From Moorena producens 3L (lineage in GTDB: Bacteria; Cyanobacteriota; Cyanobacteriia; Cyanobacteriales; Coleofasciculaceae), in assembly GCF_000211815.1 (NCBI RefSeq), contig NZ_GL890840.1, positions 378,297 to 442,296 on the forward strand: a stretch of DNA of 64,000 nt, read 5' to 3'. Position 1 is the first letter of the stretch. The number at the start of each line of letters is the position of its first letter. Made by a program: the position numbers and the translations under genes. Below, one piece after another: positions 1-8,152 of the stretch. The notes below the pieces were generated by a model. The model made no database searches and was not told the origin of the DNA. It worked only from the letters and a program-made list of their open reading frames with translations.

Positions 1-507
1 CCAAAGCAATATATCCCTGGTGTGGAGATCGGAGTAAAGGAGTACTTGTCCCACGGACCCTTAGGCTTCCCAGTGGTAGATGTGGCTGTTACTCTCACCA
101 ATGGCTCTTACCACTCGGTAGATAGTTCGGAACAGGCATTTAAACAAGCAGCACGGCTCGCTATGACCGGTGGTATGCCCAATTGTGAACCAACGTTACT
201 TGAGCCAATTATGTCTGTTGGGGTCTATGCACCTCAGGAATTTACCTCTAAGGTGCTGCAATTGATCACCGGTCATCGGGGTCAAATCCTCGGCTATGAG
301 ACCTGTTCTGATTGGACAGGATGGGATTGTGTCTCTGGCTATATCCCCCAGGCAGAAATGCAAAACTTGATCATGGAATTGCGATCGCTTACTCTAGGGA
401 TCGGTTTCTTTAATTGGACCTATGACCATCTCCAGGAAGTGCCAGGTAAGCTAGCTGATCGGGTGCTGGCCACCGCTGGCAATGGAAATGGTAATGGTAA
501 GAGCTAG
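1..507 (+). CDS. Elongation factor G-like protein, C-terminal part (5' end outside window)
   Basis: The frame is open from the first base and reads PKQYIPGVEIGVKEYL before any start codon, so the gene begins upstream of the window. The 168 visible residues match the end of domain IV and domain V of EF-G-type translational GTPases: a KEYLSHGPLGFPVVDV stretch, EQAFKQAARLA, then LLEPIMSVGVYAP and the HRGQILGYE region of the domain V fold. The G domain is not visible. Cyanobacteria carry several EF-G paralogues, and the PKQYIP and glycine/asparagine-rich tail (GNGNGNG near the end) suggest a paralogue rather than the main fusA, but this is inference. An inverted-repeat element begins 15 bases after the stop. 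Confidence 0.85.
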   Translation, partial: PKQYIPGVEIGVKEYLSHGPLGFPVVDVAVTLTNGSYHSVDSSEQAFKQAARLAMTGGMPNCEPTLLEPIMSVGVYAPQEFTSKVLQLITGHRGQILGYETCSDWTGWDCVSGYIPQAEMQNLIMELRSLTLGIGFFNWTYDHLQEVPGKLADRVLATAGNGNGNGKS

Positions 508-521
508 GTTAATCCTGTTAG

Positions 522-917
522 GTAAGCATTCAGCCGTCAGCCTAATGCCGTCAGCTTATTTTATTCAAAAGCACCTCAAGTAGCGATGCAGCGCGGTCTT
601 GGGGAGGCAGCGCGGTCTTGGGGGTCCCCCCCATGAGCGACTGCCGTGGTTTCCCCCGGAAACGAAACCTTAGACAGGCTCGCCTTTATGGTTGGTAGGC
701 TATGCAGATGCATGGTTAAAACTTATTGATTAAGGCGAGCCTGTCTTACGGTAACTATCGCCAAAGGCGACGCTTCGCGAACAAACCACTCGCTATTGCA
801 TCAAGACAGCCTGCGCTATGGGGATAATCTGTTCCGGTAGCGTGGCCACAGACCCAAAGCTGATACGCGACACGCTGATAGCTGTTGGCGTAGCCTGGGC
901 GTAGCGCATATGCTTAC
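522..917. mobile_element. MITE-like element with GTAAGCAT ends and 8-bp target duplication
   Basis: The 396-bp segment starts GTAAGCAT and ends ATGCTTAC, which are exact inverted complements. It is flanked on both sides by CCTGTTAG (514-521 and 918-925), which reads as a target-site duplication. It has no coding potential. Inside are a doubled GCGGTCTTGGGG motif (about 594-621), a 15-bp perfect hairpin (672-746) and a CGCCAAAGGCGACGCTTCGC palindrome. Related GTAAGCAT/ATGCTTAC-ended sequences recur at 36550-36671, and single ends occur near 38600, 41810, 54050, 61085 and 62780. Confidence 0.75.
672..746. other. 15-bp hairpin, copy 1 of a covarying pair
   Basis: The left arm AGACAGGCTCGCCTT (672-686) is the exact reverse complement of 732-746, with a 45-nt loop. 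The flanks are GAAACCT on the left and TACGGTAACTATCGCC on the right. A second copy at 1659-1732 has the same flanks and a similar loop, but five stem positions differ and all five are compensated. Either strand could be the active one. Confidence 0.7.
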
Positions 918-1006
918 CCTGTTAGGGGTTAGGTTAATGGTTAATGGTTAATAGTTAATCGTTAATGATTTTATTACTTAAAGCCTAAAGCAATCATTCC
1001 TAATCC

Positions 1007-1246
1007 CTAGCGATAGGCTATCCGCTGGAGTTTTTCAAAAATAAAGGGAACTATCAAAATCAGTAGTTTGATTGGCCAAGGAACAAAAAATAGGCTGACA
1101 AACAGACACAGTAAGGCTGTTATAGCTGCAGCCACTTTGACGATTTCTTCAGTAGTCTTAACGCAAAGGTAAATGGCTACTGAGGCGATCATCAAAGTTA
1201 TCGATAATGGGATAATCATAATTATTACCTCAACATTTTCCGCCAT
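1007..1246 (-). CDS. Small membrane protein, unknown function
   Basis: A 79-residue protein with two hydrophobic stretches: residues about 8-28 (IIMIIPLSITLMIASVAIYL) and about 37-68 (AAAITALLCLFVSLFF followed by a second run), separated by a KTTEEIVK loop. It ends in a basic tail (EKLQRIAYR). I do not recognise a family. The membrane pattern and lack of repeat-derived sequence favour a real gene, but it is short, isolated and has no operon partner, so it could also be a chance frame. Confidence 0.5.
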   Translation of the reverse strand: MAENVEVIIMIIPLSITLMIASVAIYLCVKTTEEIVKVAAAITALLCLFVSLFFVPWPIKLLILIVPFIFEKLQRIAYR

Positions 1247-1401
1247 AATTACCTAACCTAGCATCAGGGTTATGGAAAACATAGCAGTTGAGTCAGGTCG
1301 CCCCGTCTAGGCAAGAGGGGGGTGCTGACCATCCAACACTGCCAATTAGCAGAACTTGATCCCAGATTATTCTCCTAGAGACTACACGATTGAGAATGGG
1401 A

Positions 1402-1459
1402 TTTTCGGATACTGACCTAAATTTTCCAACCTTGGGGTTCGTTTGATTCACCTCAAGAC
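1402..1459. repeat. Dispersed repeat, copy 1 (second at 29172-29228)
   Basis: About 57 bases beginning TTTCGGATACTGACCTAAAT and ending GATTCACCTCAAGA recur almost unchanged at 29172-29228 (two substitutions seen). The two copies diverge abruptly on the 3' side, directly after CCTCAAGA, as expected for one end of a mobile element or a recombination boundary. No coding sequence is associated. Confidence 0.65.
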
Positions 1460-1658
1460 TGAAGTTCCCCCAAAGTTTGAACTACTCGAAACCTCAATCC
1501 CAATCTCTGTGGTGTTTCTAGATTATGATGTACTTACTGCTACTGGGTACAGTCTTATTCAGAATGCTCACAACGTTCAACTGAAGGGCTATGAAGCGAT
1601 GCAGCGCGGTCTTGGGGAGGCAGTGCGGTCTTGGGGGTTCCCCCGGAGACGAAACCTT

Positions 1659-1732
1659 AGAGAGTGGAGCCTTTAATGTCAGCAGGTTATGCAGAAAAGG
1701 GTTAAATATTTTTTAATAAGGCTCCACTCTCT
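1659..1732. other. 15-bp hairpin, copy 2 of a covarying pair
   Basis: The left arm AGAGAGTGGAGCCTT (1659-1673) pairs perfectly with 1718-1732. Compared with copy 1 at 672-746, five consecutive or near-consecutive stem positions are changed on both arms so that pairing is kept. The loop and the flanks (GAAACCT before, TACGGTAACTATCGCCAAAG after) are conserved. Confidence 0.7.
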
Positions 1733-1832
1733 TACGGTAACTATCGCCAAAGGCGACGCTTCGCGAACAAACCATGAGCAACTGGCGTGGTTTGCCTCAT
1801 GAGCGACTGCATCAAGAAGCGATTTGGTTCTC

Positions 1833-1963
1833 ATATCATGTCCGGATAATTAGTAATCAAAAACCATCTCCGATGAAACCTTACTCCTTTACTTCTGCCT
1901 TCTGCCTTCTGCCTTCTGCCTTCGATTCGGCCAAGCGTGTAAGTATTCAACCGGAGATGATAT
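1833..1963. repeat. 131-bp miniature inverted repeat, copy 1
   Basis: The ends are imperfect complements (ATATCATGTCCGG and CCGGAGATGATAT). The interior has GATAATTAGT, GAAACCTTACTCCTTTACTT and a CTTCTGC 7-bp tandem tract. A close copy lies at 25715-25844 between the efflux ATPase and permease genes. Confidence 0.7.
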
Positions 1964-2063
1964 CAAATAAAAATGCAACCAGTGCCTATAGTTGCATTAT
2001 ATTCCAATTCCCGACACACTTCAAGAACCAACATGGGTACACAATTTCAAGGCTCAATCACGC

Positions 2064-2879
2064 TTATCCCTTATGGGGAGAGCCTTTCAATGGCATAGTA
2101 GTATAAACGAACGGGGGAACTTCAGTCACAATCTCTGAATCATGGCCTGAGATCGCTAATTCGAGTTTTTGCGAGCAGCGGCTAGGCAATTCCAGTAGGC
2201 GCATGAATTCCTGATCTTTCTGCCCATACGGCTCCCCTCGGTAAACGACATCACCATAGGCACTCCAGTTAGCAATGGTAGTGAAGGCGGCATCTGCCAG
2301 TTCTGGAGTGGATGCAGAGTTTTGCCATAGTTCTGGCACCACTGGAGGGACGATAGGCAACCAGTCTTGGCCATCAGTTGGAATCTTACAATCGGAGTGT
2401 CCGATGTTAGTACCATAGCTAAAGTAGAGGTGATAGTCATTGCGCCCCTCCACAGCGAACTTTCCAATTTGGGTAAAGAATGGATCCATATCAATTAATA
2501 CCCGGCGCTTACAGATACGGAACTCGGGTAACCAGCAAACCCCACCGATATTCAACAGCAGATCAGCGGCTCCCAGTATTCGCTTCACTTCTTCCCACTC
2601 TGCACCATAGACAGTTCCTGTATCACGATTCACGTAGCACGCCGTAACATCTGCGCCATAGCTGTTTATTAACTTCTGTACTATACGCAGACCGGCCTTT
2701 GGCTCGTCACTGTAATCGCGGGTGACCGGGTCATAACAAGATAGGAGCCAACCGCTCTCCTCCAGCTAGAGGACATCGTATCCCAAGCGATTCAGACCCA
2801 ATAAATAATGAAAATAGGCGAGTATATTTCCGGCAACTGGATGTCGGATCATATAGCCACAGACAACAATGCTTGACAT
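2064..2879 (-). pseudogene. Broken GT-B-like glycosyltransferase paralogue (nonsense codon and 3' truncation)
   Basis: Reading from the ATG at 2879, the protein begins MSSIVVCGYMIRHPVAGN and follows the same plan as the paralogues at 8153, 10569, 11749 and 12950. Codon 38 is TAG (2766-2768), in place of the Tyr or Trp of the paralogues' 'DVxYxED' motif. The frame reopens and continues as TVYGAEWEEVKRILGAADLL, then VLIDMDPFFTQ, YSYGTNIG-type and YGQKDQEF motifs typical of the family. Homology ends near LELAISGH, and the last ~150 residues, including the GWFSxRSxCYLAxGxP region, are missing. The break coincides with the inverted-repeat arm at 2113-2127. It is the last and most degraded member of the minus-strand cluster, probably non-functional. 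Confidence 0.8.
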
Positions 2880-2981
2880 TAGAACTCTTAGAAAAGCATT
2901 TAAGCTACACTAAGTAGAAAATATATTAATCATAACATTTATTAATTATAAAATCAAGTTGCTTTTCCAAAATTTAAAATT

Positions 2982-4175
2982 TCAAGATGATATTCCCCTA
3001 TCAAGTGCTGGGTTTACTCTCTCATCAAGCCACTGATTCTTTATTCTGGGTTTGAGGTCAAACACGACAATCAATTCACTTTGGTACGTACAGGTTAAAT
3101 TTGAACAAAGATAGTCATAAAACTGGGCATAATGTTCTAACCACCAAAAGGCGGACCAGGCAAAAACTATCTTCTTTGCTCCGGCCTCACGTAATCGCTC
3201 TAATTCCTGAATGGCGACTTCATCATTTGTAGGATATCCCCAGTATTTTCCTTCTTTCTCAAGAAAAGGGATAGGATGGCGAAAGGAAGTGACTTCCATT
3301 CCCCAAATAGCATCATCCACAAGCACAAATGGTTCTCTTTCCGGAATGAGTTCATCGATTTTTTGAACAGCACGATTAAGTCTGTACCACCATGAATTGG
3401 CGAGCCAATCACTTAAATCTACAGATATTCCCATATCCTTACAAAACTGGCTTAGAATCGGGAAGTAATGATTACAAAATCTCAGCTGAAATTTAAGTTT
3501 TTCATCAAAACTCATGGTTTGCCAATAGTTTTTTACATGTATTCGATAGTAACTTTGGGGACTTTTTATTGTTTTAATAAGACCAAAAAAAGGAGCTGCT
3601 TCAAAAAGATAATTGTCGGCTGCCAATCGAAGTTTATCTTGATCCATAGGGAGGATTTTATTCAGAAATGTCCTAGACCAGGCATTACCACTGGTAGGAG
3701 GCCAAACATAGTTTGTTGGGCCTTGTTTTATTACGGCTTCACGCAAATTACCCTCTGGCATAGAACTTACTTTATCTGGTTTAGTTCGATTTTGAAGTCT
3801 GCCTTGTGCATCAATGATGGATAAGGGCCATTGGACCTTAACTACCTCAGGATCTTCAAAAAAGGGAAGAGCATTCTCGACAGCCGTCGGCAATAGCATA
3901 TCATCAGCATCTAAAAAAATGATTACGTCTCCACGGCTTTGGGCAAACCCCGAATTGAAAGCAGAAGCTTGCCCTTGATTGTTTTGAAATACTGGAGTGA
4001 CATACTCTCCGTAAGAAGAAATTATTTCACGAGAGTTATCGGTCGAACCATCATCTACGACTACAACTTCTGTGTTGCCGAAGCTTTGATTCAAGGCACT
4101 GTCGATGCACTGTCTCAGAAAGCGACCATAATTATAGTTATTAATAACGATACTTGCCAACAATGGTTTACTCAT
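2982..4175 (-). CDS. GT2-family glycosyltransferase with shared C-terminal module
   Basis: The 397-residue protein starts at the ATG at 4175, which has an AGGAAG ribosome site; an upstream in-frame ATG at 4202 lacks one. Residues 1-110 show the GT-A fold of family 2: SIVINNYNYGRFLRQCIDSA, the nucleotide-binding VVVVDDGSTDNS and the metal-binding LDADD. The middle part is typical of inverting glycosyltransferases that transfer a sugar from a nucleotide donor. From about residue 280 it carries the ~100-residue module (PIPFLEKEGKYWG, then AIQELERLREAGA, then FAWSAFWWLEHY and LIVVFDL) found in three other proteins here. It lies 10 bases after the GT4 gene, so they are probably co-transcribed. The exact sugar is not known. 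Confidence 0.85.
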   Translation of the reverse strand: MSKPLLASIVINNYNYGRFLRQCIDSALNQSFGNTEVVVVDDGSTDNSREIISSYGEYVTPVFQNNQGQASAFNSGFAQSRGDVIIFLDADDMLLPTAVENALPFFEDPEVVKVQWPLSIIDAQGRLQNRTKPDKVSSMPEGNLREAVIKQGPTNYVWPPTSGNAWSRTFLNKILPMDQDKLRLAADNYLFEAAPFFGLIKTIKSPQSYYRIHVKNYWQTMSFDEKLKFQLRFCNHYFPILSQFCKDMGISVDLSDWLANSWWYRLNRAVQKIDELIPEREPFVLVDDAIWGMEVTSFRHPIPFLEKEGKYWGYPTNDEVAIQELERLREAGAKKIVFAWSAFWWLEHYAQFYDYLCSNLTCTYQSELIVVFDLKPRIKNQWLDERVNPALDRGISS

Positions 4176-4185
4176 AGTTTTCTTC

Positions 4186-5220
4186 CTAAACCAGTGATTC
4201 ATAAAGTGCTAAATAGTCATCTACCATCCGCTTAACGCTAAACCGCTGCATGGCGTGTTCTCTGACAGTACGGCGATCTAGGGACATGGCGCGGGATATT
4301 AGGGGGATCAATTCCTCCACTGACTCTGCATAAAAGCCAGTTTTGCCTAAGTCAATCACTTCAGCCACCGAGCCTTTTCGGCAAGCGATCACAGGTGTCC
4401 CACAAGCCATCGCTTCAATCATCACTATCCCAAAGGGTTCAGGCCATTGAATAGGGAAAAGAAATGCAGCCGCATTTTTGAGGAGATCCACTTTTTGGTC
4501 GTGATTTACGGGACCAAGATAAATAACATTGTCACCATCAATCAAGGGCTTAATGTTATCCACAAAGTATTGATTTTCATCGGCATTCATGGGTTCACCG
4601 GCTAGGACGATCGGCAAACCGACTTCTTTAGCAATCTGGATAGCACCCAGCGGATTCTTATTTGACGACATTCGTCCTAAGAAAGCCAGATATTTTCCAG
4701 ATTGTATCGAGAGTTCAAAACGGTCAAAGTCACAGGCGTTATAGATGACTCGAATATTTTTGCGATTTTCAGGAGGAATGGTTGCTATCTGATCGTAGCT
4801 GCGAAATGTAACATTCACATCAGGATAGCGACTTAATACCCATCGATCGTCTACTGTCACTGCGGACCCAACTGAGTAAAGGATTGGGGTTTTAGAAAGC
4901 GCCATAAAGGGAATCCAAGCACACCCAAGGTGACAATGAATGAGATCGAAAGAATTCCCCTCTCGAATCGCCGAGCTAAGGCTAGCATTGACGTAATATT
5001 CGTATTGATAGGCTTCACCTTTTCCCATTGTATTGACTAAGTTGGATTCACAAATAGGTCGCAGCTTTGCACTGGTTTGAGAATCTCCCGTAGCAAATAG
5101 AGTTACGTCGTGACCACGACTCACAAGCTCCTCTGTGAGCAAATGCACTATCAGTTCTGTCCCCCCGTAGGTAGAGGGGGGAACGCTAGTCCACAGCGGT
5201 GCAACTTGAGCAATGCGCAT
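4186..5220 (-). CDS. GT4-family glycosyltransferase
   Basis: A 344-residue GT-B-fold enzyme of family 4, retaining, using a nucleotide-sugar donor. The N-terminus MRIAQVAPLWTSVPPSTYGG is the glycine-rich acceptor-side loop of the family. GRMSSNKNP (about residue 184) starts the donor-binding domain, and EPFGIVMIEAMACGTPVIA near residue 262 is the E-x7-E donor motif. It is full length for compact GT4 enzymes. No signal peptide or membrane segment is seen, so it should act at the cytoplasmic face. It sits mid-operon, 45 bases after the PP-loop gene and 10 bases before the next GT2 gene. Confidence 0.9.
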   Translation of the reverse strand: MRIAQVAPLWTSVPPSTYGGTELIVHLLTEELVSRGHDVTLFATGDSQTSAKLRPICESNLVNTMGKGEAYQYEYYVNASLSSAIREGNSFDLIHCHLGCAWIPFMALSKTPILYSVGSAVTVDDRWVLSRYPDVNVTFRSYDQIATIPPENRKNIRVIYNACDFDRFELSIQSGKYLAFLGRMSSNKNPLGAIQIAKEVGLPIVLAGEPMNADENQYFVDNIKPLIDGDNVIYLGPVNHDQKVDLLKNAAAFLFPIQWPEPFGIVMIEAMACGTPVIACRKGSVAEVIDLGKTGFYAESVEELIPLISRAMSLDRRTVREHAMQRFSVKRMVDDYLALYESLV

Positions 5221-5265
5221 AATTTTTGGGGTGGGTCAACATCAGCTTAGAATTTAGTTTTAGCC

Positions 5266-6771
5266 CTAGGCAGCAGCTTCCAGCTTGTCTTGCAAATCAA
5301 AAATGACTAGACGTTCATTTTCAAGAAGACAGCGATAATTCGAGCGGAGATGGTGGAAAAAATCGACGTAGTGTTCCAGCCACCAGAAAGCTGGCCATCC
5401 GATAACTAGGAAGGTTGCCCCGTCATCTTTTAATCTCTCTAACTCCAAAATTGCAGTCCTGTCATCAGGTGGCGATCCCCAGTATCGTCCGTCTTTTTCA
5501 AGAAAAGGAAGCCGACGACGCTCATCTACCCACTCATCCGTTCCCCATTCATCTTGATCTGCCAATATAAAAGTGACCTGTGGAGGAATATTACGCTTAA
5601 TCTCCTGCAACGCTAACTCGCGCCAATCTGACCAGGGTCTATAGGACTCAATCAGTCTTTGAATGGCTAAAACAAGGTCGTCTCTACCACGCTCTTTTAG
5701 TAAAGGTACTAAGGAACTGTAATCACTTAAATATCCCGGTGTCATTAGTTTAAGAGTTTGCAGAAGCTCTGGATAAACTTCATCTACCGGAAAAGCCCTA
5801 CTACCTTTTAGCTTTCCAAGTGCTTCTAAGGTGGTCATGGTTACAATACATTTCAGGCACTTCCCACAATTTGAATTGCCGTTTGCCGTACATACATGTA
5901 AGTTCCTCAGCCCAACGTCCCAGTCACTGATGACTTGCGTCTTCTGAAGTCGCGAGAATCGAGCACCATAATAAATAAGCTGTAAATTCTGACTGTTGTA
6001 ATTAGGTGCTAGATAGATAAGATCTTCAGGAGCTATATCCGAGATGGGATTGTCCGAAGAAACAATAATTTTGGTTAATCGCCGTCCAAGACTATGAGCA
6101 ACAGCAGCAAGTGAAGCCCCAAGGTAACAGTACTGCCAAAACTTTCCATCATCTGAATAGCCACGATAAGCCAGGGTTCGTAAGTTGCTTACAACTGGTA
6201 TAAGATTGACACCTGTTTCTTTATTGACTTCACTGAATTTTGCAATAGATCGATCAAGGGAATCCAATTTAAGGCTTGATTTAGGGTCTTCCGGAAAACC
6301 TGCACCCTGAACATAGATTACATCTCGAATAGAGAAAGGGTGACCCTCTGGTACAGTAAGTTGGTTGTGGCGAAGACTGAATAATGAATCAACTCCACCT
6401 GATATAAACAATGCCGTATGCTCTTCAGGTCGTGAGACTGAATGAGTATCCAGCGGGGCTTCAATTACAGGGACAGTACGGCTAAACTTTTCCCAATATC
6501 GGTGAAGCCAAGCCAGATTAGTGAGTACTCCTTCGAGTAAAATTGGACAGACTGGGCTATCGATCGCGATCCGCTCCTCTCCATATCTTGCTGCTAGGAA
6601 AGCACAAGCAACCAGGTACGTATCGGCTTTCAAAGACAGAGCGGAGCTATATTCTGGCAGAGTCGCAAAGTAAATATCCTGCTGAGATCGATTGCAATTT
6701 TCCCAGCTGATAGTCGCAACTACTTTTGCTAGCCCATCCTTGTTTTCGTAACGAAGATTTTCGATTTTCAT
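5266..6771 (-). CDS. QueC-like PP-loop ATPase-type protein with shared C-terminal module
   Basis: The start is taken at ATG 6771, just after GGGGAT; a GTG four codons upstream is less likely. In this 501-residue form, SGGVDSLFSL (about residue 124) is the PP-loop that binds ATP pyrophosphate in N-type ATP pyrophosphatases. A C-x7-C-x2-C-x2-C cluster (CTANGNSNCGKCLKC, about residue 294) resembles the zinc site of QueC-type 7-cyano-7-deazaguanine synthases. Similar proteins activate a carboxylate or carbonyl by adenylation, but the substrate here is unknown and a queuosine role is unlikely inside a glycan cluster. The last ~100 residues (LPFLEKDGRYWG, then ELERLKDDGA, PAFWWLEHY, NERLVIFDL) are the module also found on three GT2 proteins. 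Confidence 0.75.
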   Translation of the reverse strand: MKIENLRYENKDGLAKVVATISWENCNRSQQDIYFATLPEYSSALSLKADTYLVACAFLAARYGEERIAIDSPVCPILLEGVLTNLAWLHRYWEKFSRTVPVIEAPLDTHSVSRPEEHTALFISGGVDSLFSLRHNQLTVPEGHPFSIRDVIYVQGAGFPEDPKSSLKLDSLDRSIAKFSEVNKETGVNLIPVVSNLRTLAYRGYSDDGKFWQYCYLGASLAAVAHSLGRRLTKIIVSSDNPISDIAPEDLIYLAPNYNSQNLQLIYYGARFSRLQKTQVISDWDVGLRNLHVCTANGNSNCGKCLKCIVTMTTLEALGKLKGSRAFPVDEVYPELLQTLKLMTPGYLSDYSSLVPLLKERGRDDLVLAIQRLIESYRPWSDWRELALQEIKRNIPPQVTFILADQDEWGTDEWVDERRRLPFLEKDGRYWGSPPDDRTAILELERLKDDGATFLVIGWPAFWWLEHYVDFFHHLRSNYRCLLENERLVIFDLQDKLEAAA

Positions 6772-6833
6772 ATTTATCCCCACAGTAGCTTATCAGTCCT
6801 AACCAATAAATGCTGATAGAAGAGTCAGGTCGA

Positions 6834-8057
6834 TCAAGTTTTGAGGTCAAACACAACTAGACGTTCATTCTCAAGAGTGCATGGGTAATTTGAACGGAGA
6901 TAGCGAGAAAAGTCTGTGTAGTAGTCCAACCACCAGAACGATGGCCAGGCAAATGCAATGAGATTAGCTTCCCCAGCTTTCATCCTTTCCAACTCAGAGA
7001 TAGCCGTCGAGTCATCCGGTGGCGTTCCCCAGTATTGCCCGTCTTTTTCCAGAAATGGAATGACCTGGCGGCCTTCAGCAACATCGCCAAGATTTAACTG
7101 CTGATCGTGAACCAGGATGAAGGGATCGCCTGGAGAGACAAGATTAGCAATGTCTTTAGCCGTTAATTCCACCTTCGTGCGGTATTCAATCTGTTGAGCA
7201 TACTGATTCTTCGGATTATCGTCTGAGGCATATTTTCGACGTGCCGTTACCACTCCCATTGCGGATGGAGGGTTATCAAGATTACATTTTTTAGCGACAT
7301 GCAGGTAGTCTTGACGGTAGGTATCGGGATTCCATTTGAGGTAGTAGTATTCTTTCTCATCAGGATAAATAGGGGGAGGAGGTAAGAAGGTGACCACGGC
7401 TTTCGGCTCAAAAACGATGGGCACTTGCTTGTCATAAAGTGCAAGGCTGACATCAACCTCCTCTTGAGCCGTGATTGATTCATCAAACTCGCCAATGCGA
7501 TCGAAAACCTCTGTTCGGAACAGCATACAGTGGGTTTCTATAAATTTCATAGTTCTGCGGTCACTAGCATTTCGGTCATCCTCCTTGGGAGTACTTCGAG
7601 GAAGTATTTTAAGCTTGATTCCATCAGAGGTTTGTATGGGTTTGATATCATCTAGTCGATCGTCAAAGTGAACCTTCTCAAATTGTCCTAATCGCTCAAG
7701 TACGAGCGGGGCAGCAACGTCTGCTGGATATTCATCACATGCCTCAATTAGGCGGGAAAGCCAACCGTCTTCTACAAGCACGTCATTTTCAAGCAAACAT
7801 AAGAAATCATCCTTGGCTTCTCGGATCGCCAGGTTTCTACATTGGTTAGGCAGTAAGTGGTGATCTGTATGGATAAACTTGACATTCCTCTGCCCCTCCA
7901 AGACGTTTTCAATCTGCTGTCGATAAACTTTCGGGATTTGGCAATCCACCACAATCAGTTTAAAAGGGATGTGGGTACGATCGTAAATTCGTTGTAGACA
8001 TTCGGCTGCAACGGAAAATCTTTCTCTTGGAATAAAACCGATGGTTACTGTTGACAT
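6834..8057 (-). CDS. GT2-type glycosyltransferase with shared C-terminal module
   Basis: A 407-residue protein beginning MSTVTIGFIPRERFSVAAEC. The first ~230 residues follow the GT-A layout: a beta strand LIVVDC (nucleotide binding), LLPNQCRNLAIREA, and an acidic ENDVLVEDGW in place of the usual DxD. Residues about 305-407 are the shared module (IPFLEKDGQYWG, then AISELERMKAGEA, PSFWWLDYY, NERLVVFDL). It is closely similar in plan to the protein at 9363-10538, so the two are paralogues from duplication. It probably transfers a sugar within the cluster's glycan; donor and acceptor are unknown. It is followed after 62 bases by the PP-loop gene. Confidence 0.75.
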   Translation of the reverse strand: MSTVTIGFIPRERFSVAAECLQRIYDRTHIPFKLIVVDCQIPKVYRQQIENVLEGQRNVKFIHTDHHLLPNQCRNLAIREAKDDFLCLLENDVLVEDGWLSRLIEACDEYPADVAAPLVLERLGQFEKVHFDDRLDDIKPIQTSDGIKLKILPRSTPKEDDRNASDRRTMKFIETHCMLFRTEVFDRIGEFDESITAQEEVDVSLALYDKQVPIVFEPKAVVTFLPPPPIYPDEKEYYYLKWNPDTYRQDYLHVAKKCNLDNPPSAMGVVTARRKYASDDNPKNQYAQQIEYRTKVELTAKDIANLVSPGDPFILVHDQQLNLGDVAEGRQVIPFLEKDGQYWGTPPDDSTAISELERMKAGEANLIAFAWPSFWWLDYYTDFSRYLRSNYPCTLENERLVVFDLKT

Positions 8058-8152
8058 AATTAATTTTTCCTCGCTCGATTTACTTTTTTAATCTTAATTG
8101 AATGTTTGTCTATGTTTGGCTTTGACTCAATTTATACACACAAAATTCAAAT

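Larger units (their letters stand above)
1457..2127. mobile_element. Putative inverted-repeat-bounded element abutting a truncated glycosyltransferase
   Basis: GACTGAAGTTCCCCC at 1457-1471 is the exact reverse complement of 2113-2127. The 671 bp between hold no convincing gene, but contain the GCGGTCTTGGGG doublet, the second covarying hairpin (1659-1732) and a 131-bp miniature repeat (1833-1963). The right arm sits exactly where homology of the neighbouring minus-strand glycosyltransferase gene stops. I see no target duplication, so the element boundary is inferred from the inverted repeat and the gene break. Confidence 0.5.

Noticed and set aside
1443..1676. 77-residue plus-strand open frame
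   Set aside because: It runs through the dispersed repeat, inverted-repeat arm and GCGGTCTTGGGG doublet; no protein-like composition or ribosome site.
1774..2106. 110-residue plus-strand open frame
   Set aside because: Encoded mostly by the miniature repeat with its CTTCTGC tract (CLLPSAF peptide) and opposite the GT pseudogene.
2766..2768. Stop-codon reassignment or pyrrolysine/selenocysteine recoding as explanation for in-frame stops
   Set aside because: Both TAA and TAG terminate normal genes throughout the window, and the interrupted proteins are not known to need recoding.
3468..4235. Plus-strand open frames opposite the GT2 gene
   Set aside because: Shadows of the coding strand; the minus-strand protein has complete GT2 motifs.
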